A stretch of DNA of 64,000 nucleotides from Mailhella massiliensis (GTDB lineage: Bacteria > Desulfobacterota > Desulfovibrionia > Desulfovibrionales > Desulfovibrionaceae), in NCBI RefSeq assembly GCF_900155525.1, contig NZ_LT706942.1:193530-257529 (forward strand), read 5' to 3'. Each line of letters opens with the position of its first letter. The stretch's first letter is position 1. Of the stretch, positions 1 through 8,113 are shown one piece after another. The notes beneath the pieces are model-generated. The model was not told where the DNA came from, made no database searches, and saw only the letters and a list, made by a program, of their open reading frames with translations. Both the position numbers and the translations under genes were made by a program.

Positions 1-396
1 GGCGGCCTGAATTCAAAACTCCACGCTGTCTGCAATGCCTTCGGTCAACCGTTGGCCTTCCATCTGTCCGGCGGTCAGGTGAGCGACTACAAAGGCGCTG
101 CTGTCCTGCTTGATACTCTGCCGCAGGCCGGGGAGCTTCTGGCGGATAGAGGCTATGATGCCGACTGGTTTCGTCATGCCTTGTCCCGTAAAGGAATCAC
201 GCCGTGTATTCCCGGCAGACACAGCCGGAAAACTCCGGTGGCCTATGACAAGGAGGTTTATAAGCAGCGGCACAAGATAGAAATCATGTTCGGCCGACTC
301 AAGGATTGGCGCAGAATAGCCATGCGTTATGACCGTTGTGCCCACACGTTCTTTTCGGCTATTTGTCTCGCTGCCATTGTCATCTTTTATATTTAA
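1..396 (+). CDS. IS5-family transposase, C-terminal part (5' end outside window)
   Basis: This is the C-terminal half of a DDE transposase. The frame is open from base 1 (reading GGLNSKLHAV) to TAA at 394-396. It contains the DDE core residues expected in IS5/IS427 transposases: an Asp in LADRGYDADWF and the final Glu in KIEIMFGRLKDWRR. It ends with the typical hydrophobic tail ICLAAIVIFYI. In this group the transposase is usually made from two overlapping frames by frameshifting, and this would be the second. No stop or frameshift is visible in the part present, so the copy may be recent. Confidence 0.85.
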   Translation, partial: GGLNSKLHAVCNAFGQPLAFHLSGGQVSDYKGAAVLLDTLPQAGELLADRGYDADWFRHALSRKGITPCIPGRHSRKTPVAYDKEVYKQRHKIEIMFGRLKDWRRIAMRYDRCAHTFFSAICLAAIVIFYI

Positions 397-411
397 TGAG
401 TCCTGAACCTA
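1..411 (+). mobile_element. IS5-family (IS427-like) insertion sequence, right part only
   Basis: The window begins inside an insertion sequence. The transposase frame stops at 396 and is followed by a probable terminal inverted repeat, GAGTCCTGAACCTA (398-411), ending at a CTAG motif as is usual for the TA-targeting IS427 group. The left half lies outside the window, so completeness cannot be judged. The element sits directly beside a decayed IS200 end, suggesting a repeatedly used insertion hotspot. Confidence 0.75.
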
Positions 412-420
412 GGCATCATC

Positions 421-545
421 TGGCCGGGGATAAACGCGGAAAGCATGGACTCTTCGTATGGCGGAAGCCCGTCTGCGGGGGCCACCGACAACAGAAAAGC
501 AGCGTACATGCCCTGTCGGCCGCACACAGGAAATGCCGGACATGC
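421..545 (+). pseudogene. Decayed IS200-type element, 3' end of tnpA and right end
   Basis: Bases 463-490 encode SSYGGSPSAG, matching the extreme C-terminus of IS200 TnpA (SIPYxGSPxxG). The downstream DNA shares an ordered series of blocks with the better preserved remnant at 6095-6280: GTCCGTCTGCGGG-like, AACAGAAA-GCAG, CGTACATGC, CCTGTCGG, and a CCGG-CATG-CCGG hairpin. Only the last few codons remain. It cannot encode a transposase. Confidence 0.5.
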
Positions 546-950
546 CGGTGGAGTCCCCTGTCGTTCTGCCCGTCCGGGCGGGGAAGGGAAAGTGCCAGGC
601 CGTCTGCGGGACGTACTTCAGGCGCGTCAGGCCGGAAAACGGCATGTTTCCGGGATATGCCGCGTGGCGTGCGAATGGCCGGGAGGCCTTTTTCCGGTGC
701 CGTGTGTGGGAGGGCGTGGAGCCTGCCGGGCAGGGAGGGGCATCCTTGTTTTTCTGCGGCAGGGCGACGGGCGGAGATGCGCCGGAGAAAGCGATCTGTG
801 GGCGGCGCGTATGCGGGAGGGAGCGTACGGTAGGGCGCTGAGAAAAGAAGCGAAGCCGGCGGGAAACAGGGGGAAGTCTTCCGGCGGAACAGGGGAAGGC
901 ATAAAAAAGCGGCGGCCCGGAGGCCGCCGCAGGTCAGGCGTATGCTGCGT
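546..950. other. Intergenic GC-rich stretch without a supported gene
   Basis: Several open frames cross this stretch on both strands. They are Arg/Pro/Gly-rich, have no ribosome-binding site and resemble no family I recognise. Nothing functional is seen apart from GC-rich hairpins. The stretch lies downstream of the minus-strand terC-like gene and may contain its terminator; GGCGGCCCGGAGGCCGCC (911-928) forms a hairpin just past its stop. Confidence 0.5.
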
Positions 951-1967
951 TTACGCCTTCTTTTCCGGCAGGAAGGAAGCCAGAATGCCGAGGGCAAGGA
1001 AGCCGACCACCACGCTCAGGGAGATCATGGCGGGCAGGTGGATGACGCCGGTCACGTCGAGCAGCATCTTGATGCCGATGAAGGCGAGGATGGCGATGAC
1101 GGACTTTTCCAGATGGCGCAGGTAGCGCTTGGCGGCGGCCAGCAGGAAGAACATGGAACGGAGGCCGAGAATGGCGAAGATGTTGCTGGTGTACACGATG
1201 AAGGGGTCGGGCGTGATGGCCAGCACGGCGGGCACGGAGTCGAAGGCGAACATGATGTCGGAAATTTCGATCACCACGAGGCAGAGGAACAGAGGCGTGG
1301 CTCTCCAGATCACCTTGCCCACGGGCTTTTCGGCCAGCTTGACGGCGCCGCCTTCCGCATGCTTTTTGGGAGCTTCCACGGGAGTGCCGTTTTCATCGGT
1401 GCGCACGAAGAAGTCGTGGCCGTGCAGGTGCGTGTACACGGGGATGAACTTCTGGGTCCAGCGCACGGCCCAGTGCTGGGAGTAGTCGATGTCTTCGTCG
1501 TTCTTCTTGCCGAGGGACTGGAACATCTTCCAGGCCGTCCAGAGCACGAATACGCCGAAGCCCGCAAGGGCATAGGGGCCGAAGAGCTTGATGAGGGAGC
1601 TGCCCGCGGCCACGAAGAGAAGACGCATGACCACGGCGCCCAGAATGCCGTAGAACAGCACGCGGTGCTGATAGGCATCCTTGATGCCGAAGGAAGTGAA
1701 GATGGCCATCATCACGAAGAGGTTGTCCACGGAGAGGGATTCCTCAAGCAGATAGCCGGCGATGAACAGCTGCATCTGCGCGGGGCCTTCGTTCCAGCCG
1801 ATGTAGCCGGCGAAGGCGAAGGCGAGGGTGATCCACACCGTGGTCCAGATGGCGGCGTTGCGGGCGGTGACGGGTTTGTCGTCGTTGTGGGAACGAAGGT
1901 CAAGCCACATGCAGGCGATGACCAGTACGGAAAAGACGCCCACTTCAATGAGAGAGTGTCCGAACAT
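951..1967 (-). CDS. TerC/Alx-family integral membrane protein, probable Mn2+ exporter
   Basis: A 338-aa polytopic membrane protein of the TerC family. Alx/TerC members are linked to manganese efflux and to metallation of exported enzymes. Conserved acidic motifs in membrane helices are visible: SVDNLFV in the N-terminal half and FAFDSVPAVLA in the C-terminal half, separated by a charged loop. The start ATG at 1967 is chosen because GGAGG lies about 8 bases upstream. An in-frame upstream extension to 2048 would run through the leader hairpins and is rejected. The yybP-ykoY riboswitch in the leader supports a manganese role. The gene is monocistronic, divergent from the carbonic anhydrase. Confidence 0.9.
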   Translation of the reverse strand: MFGHSLIEVGVFSVLVIACMWLDLRSHNDDKPVTARNAAIWTTVWITLAFAFAGYIGWNEGPAQMQLFIAGYLLEESLSVDNLFVMMAIFTSFGIKDAYQHRVLFYGILGAVVMRLLFVAAGSSLIKLFGPYALAGFGVFVLWTAWKMFQSLGKKNDEDIDYSQHWAVRWTQKFIPVYTHLHGHDFFVRTDENGTPVEAPKKHAEGGAVKLAEKPVGKVIWRATPLFLCLVVIEISDIMFAFDSVPAVLAITPDPFIVYTSNIFAILGLRSMFFLLAAAKRYLRHLEKSVIAILAFIGIKMLLDVTGVIHLPAMISLSVVVGFLALGILASFLPEKKA

Positions 1968-1992
1968 GTGTATCCTCCAGAGTTTTCCATTT

Positions 1993-2140
1993 TTGCCGGA
2001 AGACACAAAAAAGACCTTCCGGCAACATTCATTGCCGCAAGGTCTCACTCATCAGACGGGCTGACGGCAATGCCAGAAGCGGACGCTCCATGCTGTTGAC
2101 ATTGCCCGGGACTCACGATCCCAGTTACTCCCCTTTGCGT
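1993..2140 (-). promoter_or_regulatory. yybP-ykoY (Mn2+) riboswitch leader of the terC-like gene
   Basis: Read on the minus strand, the leader starts with CAAAGGGGAGTAACTGG (about 2122-2138), then GTCAACAGCATG, and later TCTGATGAGTGAGACCTTGC (2037-2056). These are the conserved blocks of the yybP-ykoY manganese aptamer in the right order. Two mutually exclusive hairpins follow: a terminator (2007-2045), whose 5' arm is the aptamer block AGACCTTGC, and an alternative hairpin TTGCCGGAAG/CTTCCGGCAA (1993-2025). Metal binding to the aptamer should sequester the terminator arm and turn expression on. Confidence 0.88.
2007..2045 (-). terminator. Riboswitch-controlled intrinsic terminator
   Basis: On the minus strand, AGACCTTGCGGCAA pairs with TTGCCGGAAGGTCT around a 6-base loop and is followed directly by a run of Ts. 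The 5' arm overlaps the 3' conserved block of the Mn2+ aptamer, so folding of the aptamer and of the terminator compete. Confidence 0.8.
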
Positions 2141-2146
2141 TCCTTT

Positions 2147-2175
2147 TGAATATACAAACTGCCGCGTCCTGTCAA
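2147..2175 (-). promoter_or_regulatory. Sigma-70-type promoter for the riboswitch/terC transcript
   Basis: On the minus strand TTGACA (2170-2175), a 17-base spacer and TATTCA (2147-2152). Transcription would begin near 2140, at the first base of the aptamer, which fits well. Confidence 0.7.
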
Positions 2176-2191
2176 GGAAAAAGCGCGCCGC

Positions 2192-2220
2192 TTGCCTGTG
2201 GAAGCGGAAATCGCTATAAT
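2192..2220 (+). promoter_or_regulatory. Sigma-70-type promoter for the carbonic anhydrase gene
   Basis: TTGCCT (2192-2197), a 17-base spacer and a perfect TATAAT (2215-2220). Its position argues that the open frame starting at 2192 is too long and that translation starts at 2261. Confidence 0.65.
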
Positions 2221-2260
2221 ATGTTCGTTTTTCAGGATATTTTTTTATTTCGAGGCGTTA

Positions 2261-2989
2261 ATGTCCTTTCATGTCGTTCGTACGCACAGGGCGGGCCGTC
2301 AGCATCCGCTGGTGCTCCGTCTTTCTTCCGGGTTCCGTCGTTTCCAGCATCGCTGGTATCACCCTGAGGAACCCCTTTTTCAGGTTCTCAGAAACGGGCA
2401 GAATCCGCTCGCGCTCGTCATCGCCTGCTGCGATTCCCGCGTGGACCCCGTTCTTCTTACCGACTGCCGCCCCGGCGATCTTTTCGTGGTCCGCAATGTG
2501 GCCAACCTTGTTCCCCCCTACGCGCCGGACGGCGGAAGGCACGGCGTGAGCGCCGCCCTGGAATATGCCGTCAAGCATCTTCAGGTGCAGGATATCATCA
2601 TCATGGGGCACGCCTGCTGCGGCGGCATACAGGCTCTGGTTTCGGGAACCGGGGAGCATGGAGGGGACGAGTTCATCGGTCCGTGGGTGGATGTGGCGCG
2701 GCGTGCGCTGGAAAAGGCGGATGAGGCCGAACCCGGGGCCTGTGCGGCCGACAGGGCCAGAGCCTGCGAACTGTGGAGCGTGCGCCTGTCTCTGGAAAAT
2801 CTTCTTTCCTTCCCCTGGGTGAAGAACGCGGTGGAGGAGGGGAGGCTTTTCCTGCACGGCTGGTATTTCGATCTTCAGAGCGGGGAGCTTCTGGAATACG
2901 ATGCGGCAAGGAAGGATTTTCATCCTCTTGTAGGCAGACCCCACCTGCACGCCGGGCAGGGCGCGGTTCCCGCAGGAAAGCACGCCTGA
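2261..2989 (+). CDS. Beta-class carbonic anhydrase
   Basis: Cytoplasmic zinc enzyme interconverting CO2 and bicarbonate. The beta-class zinc ligands are present: Cys57 with Asp58 and Arg60 in IACCDSRVDP, and His117 and Cys120 in GHACCGG. The length of 242 aa is normal for the family. ATG 2261 is preferred because the promoter at 2192-2220 lies inside any longer frame, and a short GAGG lies just upstream. It may supply bicarbonate for carboxylations or balance CO2 in an anaerobe. The gene is alone and divergent from the terC-like gene. Confidence 0.92.
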   Translation: MSFHVVRTHRAGRQHPLVLRLSSGFRRFQHRWYHPEEPLFQVLRNGQNPLALVIACCDSRVDPVLLTDCRPGDLFVVRNVANLVPPYAPDGGRHGVSAALEYAVKHLQVQDIIIMGHACCGGIQALVSGTGEHGGDEFIGPWVDVARRALEKADEAEPGACAADRARACELWSVRLSLENLLSFPWVKNAVEEGRLFLHGWYFDLQSGELLEYDAARKDFHPLVGRPHLHAGQGAVPAGKHA

Positions 2990-3442
2990 GCGGCGCTTGC
3001 GCCCCGTCACGGAACGTTCCGGCTTCGTGAAAAGCCCGGCCGCGCCGTACCCTCTCGTTGTGTGATGCGGAAGGGATATGGGAAGGCTTACGGAAAGCGC
3101 TTCGGAATTTCCGGCGCAGGGGCGGCAGGCGCCGTCTGCCGTTCCTGTCATGCGCCGGGCCGCTTTTCCCGCGGTCTGTTTTCCGCCCCTGTTTTTTGCC
3201 GCAAAGCCCTGTGAGAAGGGGCGCTGCGGGAGACGGCATTGACGGGCCGCCTTTTTATTTCTATGGATAAGGCAAAGGCTCTGGAGTTTTTCGCGTTCAC
3301 GCAAATTCCCGTACAGCTTTAAGGCGGCTTTCTTCCGGGGGAGCGTTTCCGCCCGGCAGGAGCCGTCGCGCCATATCTGCCGCAGCCGTCCGCGTTTTCA
3401 CGCGCACGGTTTCCGATCCGGACAAGGATGCATGGAGGTTTT
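2990..3442. other. Intergenic region with a possible nfnAB promoter
   Basis: No gene is supported in these 453 bases. A possible promoter is TTGACG (3239-3244), a 17-base spacer and TATGGA (3262-3267), about 170 bases before nfnA. The rest is GC-rich with small hairpins. Confidence 0.35.
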
Positions 3443-4306
3443 ATGCCCACGAAAATTCTGCACAAGGAAAAACTGATTCCCGGCCGTACCAGCAAGCTGG
3501 TGCTGGACGCCCCGCAGATTGCCGCCACGGCCCGTCCCGGCCATTTCGTCATACTGCGTGTGGACGGGAACGGCGAGCGCTTCCCGCTCACCATTGCCGA
3601 TACCGACAAGGAACACGGCACCATCACCATCGTGTATCTGGTGCTGGGCCGTTCCACTCAGATGCTGGAGGAGCTGGAAGAAGGGCAGGAAATACTCGAC
3701 GTGTGCGGTCCCCTGGGACGTGCCACGCGGATTGAGAAGTTCCCCGCGCCGAAGAAGGTCATCTGCGTGGGCGGCGGCACCGGCGTGGCTGCCATGCATC
3801 ACATCGCCAAGGGGCACCATGAGGCGGGCAACTACGTCATCGCCTGCATCGGCGCGCGCAACAGGGATCTGCTTCTTTTCCAGAAGGAACTTTCCCTGTT
3901 CTGCGACGAGGTGCTCGTTTCCACGGACGACGGTTCCGAAGGCCGGAAGGGCATCGTGACCGACCTTGTGCGCAGCCGCCTGGACAGCGAAGGCGGCAAT
4001 ATTGCCGAAGTGGTGGCCGTGGGGCCCGTGCCCATGATGCAGGCCGTGGCCGAGCTTACGCGCGGGTACAACGTGCCCACCACCGTGAGCCTCAACTCCC
4101 TGATGGTGGACGGCCTCGGCATGTGCGGCGCCTGCCGCGTGACCGTGGGCGGAGAGATGAAGTTCACCTGTGTGGACGGCCCGGAATTCGACGGCCACAA
4201 GGTGGACTTTGCGGAACTGCGCAGCCGTCTCGGCTCCTTCCGTACCCAGGAGGCCCAGGCCCGCGAACATCACCGCTGCAACTGTTTTGAAAGGAAGGAG
4301 GCCTAG
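3443..4306 (+). CDS. nfnA: NADH-dependent reduced ferredoxin:NADP+ oxidoreductase, small subunit
   Basis: The 287-aa FAD/NAD-binding subunit of the NfnAB complex, which couples NADPH to NADH plus reduced ferredoxin by flavin-based electron bifurcation. Visible are the ferredoxin-reductase fold with the FAD motif RFPLTIAD, the nucleotide loop CVGGGTGVAAM, and C-terminal cysteines (MCGACRVTVG and a later FTCVDGPEFDGH) that bind the [2Fe-2S] cluster. Such proteins are often annotated as sulfide dehydrogenase or dihydroorotate dehydrogenase electron-transfer subunits. The nfnB partner one base downstream decides the call. ATG 3443 follows GGAGG. Confidence 0.9.
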   Translation: MPTKILHKEKLIPGRTSKLVLDAPQIAATARPGHFVILRVDGNGERFPLTIADTDKEHGTITIVYLVLGRSTQMLEELEEGQEILDVCGPLGRATRIEKFPAPKKVICVGGGTGVAAMHHIAKGHHEAGNYVIACIGARNRDLLLFQKELSLFCDEVLVSTDDGSEGRKGIVTDLVRSRLDSEGGNIAEVVAVGPVPMMQAVAELTRGYNVPTTVSLNSLMVDGLGMCGACRVTVGGEMKFTCVDGPEFDGHKVDFAELRSRLGSFRTQEAQAREHHRCNCFERKEA

Positions 4307-4307
4307 C

Positions 4308-5702
4308 ATGAGTCAGGAAGTTACCCGTGGGGCGAAGATTCCCCGTCATGAAATGCCCTGCCAGGCTCCCGAGGAACGTATCAGAAACTTCGGTGAAGTG
4401 GCTCTGGGCTACACTGCGGAAATGGCCCATGCGGAAGCGACCCGCTGCCTCCAGTGCAAGAAGCCTCTGTGCCGTACCGGCTGCCCCGTGGACATCGCCA
4501 TTCCCGATTTCATCGCCGAAGTGGTGAAAGGCGATATCGACGAAGCGAGCCGCATCATTCATGCTTCCAGCAGCCTGCCCGCCGTGTGCGGCCGCGTGTG
4601 CCCGCAGGAAAAGCAGTGCGAAGGCCGCTGCATTCTCGGTAAGAAGGGGCAGCCCGTGGCCATCGGCCGCCTGGAACGCTATGTGGCCGACCATGCGACC
4701 GCCGAAAAGGCCCCGGAAATCAGGAAGGTGGGCCGCCGCGTGGCCTGCATCGGTTCCGGTCCTTCTTCCGTGACGTGCGCGGGGTATCTTGCCCGCCTCG
4801 GTGTGGACGTGACCATGTTCGAAGGCCTGCACGAAGCAGGCGGCGTGCTCATCTACGGCATTCCCGCCTTCCGCCTGCCCAAGGATGTGGTGGCCCATGA
4901 ACTGGACGCCCTGCGCGCCATGGACGTGGATATCCGTCTGAACCATGTGGGCGGCCGTACCGTCACCGTGGACGGACTTCTCAAGGAAGGCTACGACGCC
5001 GTGTTCATCGGCGTGGGCGCGGGCCTGCCGTATTTTCTGGGCGTGCCCGGCGAGAACTGCATCGGCGTGTTCTCGGCCAACGAATACCTCACCCGCGTCA
5101 ATCTCGGCCGCGCGCATTCCTTCCCCGAATATGACACGCCCGTGGCTCCGGGCAAACACGTCACCGTGTTCGGCGCAGGCAACGTGGCCATGGACGCCGC
5201 GCGCACGGCGCTGCGTCTCGGCGCGGAGAGCGTGCATATCGTCTACCGCCGTACCCGTGCGGAAATGCCCGCCCGCGGCGAGGAAATCGAACATGCTCTG
5301 GAAGAAGGCGTGAAGCTGCTGGAACTTTCCGCGCCCGTACGCTTTTTGTACGACGAGGAAAATCACCTCACCGGCGTGGAACTGCAGCGCATGGAACTCG
5401 GCGAACCCGACGCTTCGGGCCGCCGCCGTCCCCGTCCCGTGGAAGGGCAGAACTTCGTCATGGAGACGGACCTTGCCATCGTGGCCCTGGGCACGCGCTC
5501 CAATCCCCTCATGCTGGACTGCACGCCCGGCCTGAAGCTGACCGAAAGAAACTACATCGCCGTGGATGAGAACGGCGAAACCTCCATTCCCAACGTCTAC
5601 GCCGGCGGCGACATCGTGACCGGCGCGGCCACCGTCATTCTGGCCATGGGCGCGGGCCGCCGCGCGGCTCAGAGCATCGCCCGCAGGATGGGTCTGGAAT
5701 AG
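4308..5702 (+). CDS. nfnB: NADH-dependent reduced ferredoxin:NADP+ oxidoreductase, large subunit (GltD-like)
   Basis: A 464-aa GltD-type flavoprotein. The N-terminal domain has two cysteine clusters for [4Fe-4S] centres (CLQCKKPLCRTGCPVDI and CGRVCPQEKQCEGRC). FAD-binding (CIGSGPSSVTCAGYLA) and NADPH-binding (VFGAGNVAMDAAR) Rossmann motifs follow, and the tail carries the FAD motif NVYAGGDIVTGAATV. It closely resembles the glutamate synthase small chain, but its pairing with nfnA and the absence of a large glutamate synthase subunit point to Nfn. ATG 4308 follows AAGGAGG inside the end of nfnA and is translationally coupled to it. Confidence 0.92.
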   Translation: MSQEVTRGAKIPRHEMPCQAPEERIRNFGEVALGYTAEMAHAEATRCLQCKKPLCRTGCPVDIAIPDFIAEVVKGDIDEASRIIHASSSLPAVCGRVCPQEKQCEGRCILGKKGQPVAIGRLERYVADHATAEKAPEIRKVGRRVACIGSGPSSVTCAGYLARLGVDVTMFEGLHEAGGVLIYGIPAFRLPKDVVAHELDALRAMDVDIRLNHVGGRTVTVDGLLKEGYDAVFIGVGAGLPYFLGVPGENCIGVFSANEYLTRVNLGRAHSFPEYDTPVAPGKHVTVFGAGNVAMDAARTALRLGAESVHIVYRRTRAEMPARGEEIEHALEEGVKLLELSAPVRFLYDEENHLTGVELQRMELGEPDASGRRRPRPVEGQNFVMETDLAIVALGTRSNPLMLDCTPGLKLTERNYIAVDENGETSIPNVYAGGDIVTGAATVILAMGAGRRAAQSIARRMGLE

Positions 5703-5722
5703 GCTTTTCTTCTTTTGCCGGA

Positions 5723-5756
5723 AGAGGCCGCCCCCGGAAGAGGGCGGCCTCTTTTG
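5723..5756 (+). terminator. Intrinsic terminator of nfnAB
   Basis: A perfect 11-bp stem (AGAGGCCGCCC with its complement) and a 7-base loop are followed by TTTT, 20 bases after the nfnB stop. Confidence 0.9.
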
Positions 5757-5849
5757 GGTTAAAAGAAAGGCCCCGGCCAGGCCGGGGCTGAAAACGTATC
5801 GTTATGAGCATGGCATGAACACTCCTTTTGACTTGCCAGAAAAGGGTTA

Positions 5850-6280
5850 TGGAGAAAGCGTGGGAACATCATGTGAAGGGAAGGGCGTGAAAACAGCAGG
5901 GGCGGAATGTTGCCCCGACCATATCCATATCTTGTCAGAAATACCCCGCAGGATGAGTGTATCGGCGTTCGCCGGATATGTGAAAGGAAAGAGCAGCCTG
6001 ATGGCATGTGAACAGTTCGGCGCGTTGAAGTGCGGGTGTCGCAGTCGGAAATTCTGGTGCCGCGGGTACTCGATACGGCAGGCAGGGATAAGCCATGGCC
6101 GGATGCCTCAGGAATCGACTGAACGGGGACAGCGCAGACGGGGCAGCATCCCGTACGCCGGAAGTCCGTCTGCGGGCCTCCGGTAACAGAAATGCAGAGG
6201 GCAGACGTACATGCGCCTGTCGGGGCGCGGCGGGTAAGAGGCGCGTAGGAGGAACCGCCGGTCATGCCGGCGGGGCCCGT
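5850..6280 (+). pseudogene. Decayed IS200 element: tnpA remnant plus right end
   Basis: One frame reads AECCPDHIHILSEIPRRMSV, then KGKSSLMACEQFGALK and SRKFWCRGYSIRQAG, and ends SIPYAGSPSAGLR with TAA at 6184-6186. This follows IS200 TnpA (HUH/Y1 transposase) from just before the HUH histidines to the exact C-terminus. The N-terminal third is missing or eroded, and the catalytic-tyrosine region after FWCRGY is scrambled. Beyond the stop, a CCGCCGG-TCATG-CCGGCGG hairpin (6255-6273) resembles an IS200 right-end hairpin. The hairpin CCCCGGCC/GGCCGGGG near 5770-5786 could be the left-end hairpin. Inactive. Confidence 0.8.
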
Positions 6281-6341
6281 TATCTGCTCAGCCCGGTCCC
6301 TCTCTCCGGGAAAAGGAGGCGCGCTTCCCGCCGCCCCTTCC

Positions 6342-6505
6342 TTGACATCATGCCCCGGTATCATTCATAGTGACGGGGATTATATGTGGGGTGTCCACGT
6401 CTGCCGGGGCTTTTTTTGAAAGGGAGCTTCGTCGGGCGGGAACATAGGGGGGAGGGCTGAGCTTTCAGCCTTTTTTGATGTACCTTTGTCAGTTAAGGAG
6501 TCACC
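6342..6505 (+). promoter_or_regulatory. Possible promoter and leader of the amino-acid ABC transporter
   Basis: A perfect TTGACA (6342-6347) is followed after 18 bases by CATAGT (6366-6371). The resulting leader of about 130 bases contains a full intrinsic terminator 30 bases before the ribosome-binding site, so attenuation is possible. I recognise no known aptamer. Confidence 0.35.
6455..6476 (+). terminator. Intrinsic terminator in the leader of the ABC transporter operon
   Basis: GGCTGA and TCAGCC form a 6-bp stem with a 4-base loop, followed by six Ts. It lies between the putative promoter and the start codon, so it could act as an attenuator. Alternatively it ends stray transcription from the decayed IS200. 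Confidence 0.7.
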
Positions 6506-7246
6506 ATGCTTCGTCATCTTCTGTGCGCCGCGCTGCTGCTGCCCACGCTTCTGTGTTCTTCCGCCTCCGCTGCGGAAAAGATTGTTGTCGCCACCAATCC
6601 CGAATGGCCGCCGATGGAATTTCTCGACGATGAAAAGCGCATCGTCGGTTACGACGTCGACATGATGAACGCCGTCGCCGCCGAAGTCGGTCTGGAAGCG
6701 GAATTCCGCATGACCGCCTGGGACGGCATCTTCGCCGGCGTCGCCGCGGGCAACTACGACGTGATCGCCTCCGCCGTGACCATCACCCCGGAACGTCAGA
6801 AGGCTTTTGCCTTTACCGTGCCTTATTATGACGTGCGCCAGATCGTGGTGCTGCGCAAGGGCGACAGCGCCGAGAACTTCGAAGCTCTCAAGGGCCGCGT
6901 CGTCGGCGGACAGATCGGCACCACCGGTATTTTCGTGGCGCAGAAGAGCGGCGTGGACATGACCATCCGCGAATACGACAACGTGGGTCTCGCCATGCAG
7001 GATCTGCTGAACTCCCGCATCGACGCCGTTATCTGCGACTCTCCCGTGGCTCTTTACTACGCCAATCAGAAGGAAGGTTTCGCCGACCAGCTTTCCATCG
7101 CCTTCCGTACCGAAGCCACGGAATCCTTCGGCTTCGTGGTGCAGAAGAACCGCAAGGACCTTGTGGAGCGCCTGAACAAGGGCATCGAAGCCGTGCGCGC
7201 CAAGGGAATAGAGGCCGAAATCATCCGCAAGTGGATGGGCGACTAG
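6506..7246 (+). CDS. Polar amino-acid ABC transporter, periplasmic substrate-binding protein
   Basis: A 246-aa family 3 extracellular solute-binding protein (GlnH/HisJ type). It has a cleavable signal peptide (hydrophobic residues 4-20, then SASAAEK). The mature start VVATNPEWPPMEFLDD and the ligand motif GYDVDMMNAVA are typical of the family. Beginning with AAGGAG and ATG 6506, it heads a three-gene operon with permease and ATPase. The ligand is probably a polar amino acid such as glutamine, glutamate or a basic amino acid. The exact substrate cannot be read from sequence. Confidence 0.92.
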   Translation: MLRHLLCAALLLPTLLCSSASAAEKIVVATNPEWPPMEFLDDEKRIVGYDVDMMNAVAAEVGLEAEFRMTAWDGIFAGVAAGNYDVIASAVTITPERQKAFAFTVPYYDVRQIVVLRKGDSAENFEALKGRVVGGQIGTTGIFVAQKSGVDMTIREYDNVGLAMQDLLNSRIDAVICDSPVALYYANQKEGFADQLSIAFRTEATESFGFVVQKNRKDLVERLNKGIEAVRAKGIEAEIIRKWMGD

Positions 7247-7288
7247 GGCGTCTTGCCTTGCACCTTCAGTTTCAGGAATTGCTGATCT

Positions 7289-8113
7289 ATGCGTGATAAT
7301 GAGGAAAATTCCCTTCCTGCCGGAGTTGCGCCGGAGGGGAAGATAGAGGTTCCTGCCGGAGGCCTCGTGCTGCCCGATACGGAAAGGGGGAGTCTGGTCA
7401 ACGCCTGGTCCCTTTCTCTGGTGGGCGCTCTGGCCGTGCTCACGTTCCTGTGCACCGTCTGGCCCGATCCTTACTTGGAAATTCTCTGTTTTGTTCCGGA
7501 AGGCCTTGTCGTCACGTTCGAGGTGACGATTTTCTCCATCATCTGCGCCATTCCTCTGGGGCTCATCACGGGCCTCGGAAGGCTTTCGCGCAACAGGGTG
7601 ATCAACCTTATCGCGTCCACCTATGTGGAAGTGATACGCGGCATTCCCCTGCTGGTGCAGATTTTCTACATCTACTATGCGCTGGCGAAGTTCCTGCAGG
7701 TCAGCGGGCTGACTTCCGCCGTCATCGCCATCAGCTTCTGTTACGGGGCGTACATGGGCGAGGTGTTCAGGGCCGGTATCATGGCCATTCCCAAGGGGCA
7801 GACGGAAGCCGCGCGTTCTCTGGGCTTCAACAAGGTGCAGACCATGGTGTTCGTGGTGCTTCCCCAGGCTTTGCGTACCATCGTGCCGCCTGTGGGCAAC
7901 GAATGCATCGCCATGCTGAAGGATACCTCTCTCGTGTCCGTCATGGCCATGCCCGATCTCATGCAGTTCGGCCGCAGCTTTGCCGCGAAAAGCTACCTGT
8001 ATTTTGAGACCTACACCATCATCGCTCTGATTTATCTCATCATTACGCTGCTGCTGTCCAAGGCTGTCAGCATTCTGGAATCCAGGCTGAACTACTATGA
8101 CAAACGCAAATAA
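7289..8113 (+). CDS. Polar amino-acid ABC transporter permease
   Basis: A 274-aa HisM/GlnP-type inner-membrane permease. After a hydrophilic N-terminal extension of about 40 residues there are several membrane spans. The cytoplasmic EAA loop that contacts the ATPase is visible ([20 protein letters not shown]). The motif [17 protein letters not shown] is characteristic of this family. The gene lies 42 bases after the binding protein and overlaps the ATPase start by 17 bases, so the three are co-translated. The ribosome-binding site is weak (CAGGAA). Confidence 0.92.
   Translation: MRDNEENSLPAGVAPEGKIEVPAGGLVLPDTERGSLVNAWSLSLVGALAVLTFLCTVWPDPYLEILCFVPEGLVVTFEVTIFSIICAIPLGLITGLGRLSRNRVINLIASTYVEVIRGIPLLVQIFYIYYALAKFLQVSGLTSAVIAISFCYGAYMGEVFRAGIMAIPKGQTEAARSLGFNKVQTMVFVVLPQALRTIVPPVGNECIAMLKDTSLVSVMAMPDLMQFGRSFAAKSYLYFETYTIIALIYLIITLLLSKAVSILESRLNYYDKRK

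Noticed and set aside
458-1125. Overlapping open frames on both strands between the IS5 fragment and the terC-like gene
   Set aside because: Arg/Pro/Gly-rich, mutually overlapping, no start signals; part overlaps a decayed IS200 end.
5767-5790. Hairpin GGCCCCGGCC/GGCCGGGGC read as a minus-strand terminator
   Set aside because: There is no minus-strand gene upstream of it; more likely an IS200 left-end hairpin or chance.
5759-6364. A 201-codon minus-strand open frame
   Set aside because: It lies opposite the IS200 remnant whose plus-strand frame matches TnpA; no ribosome-binding site.
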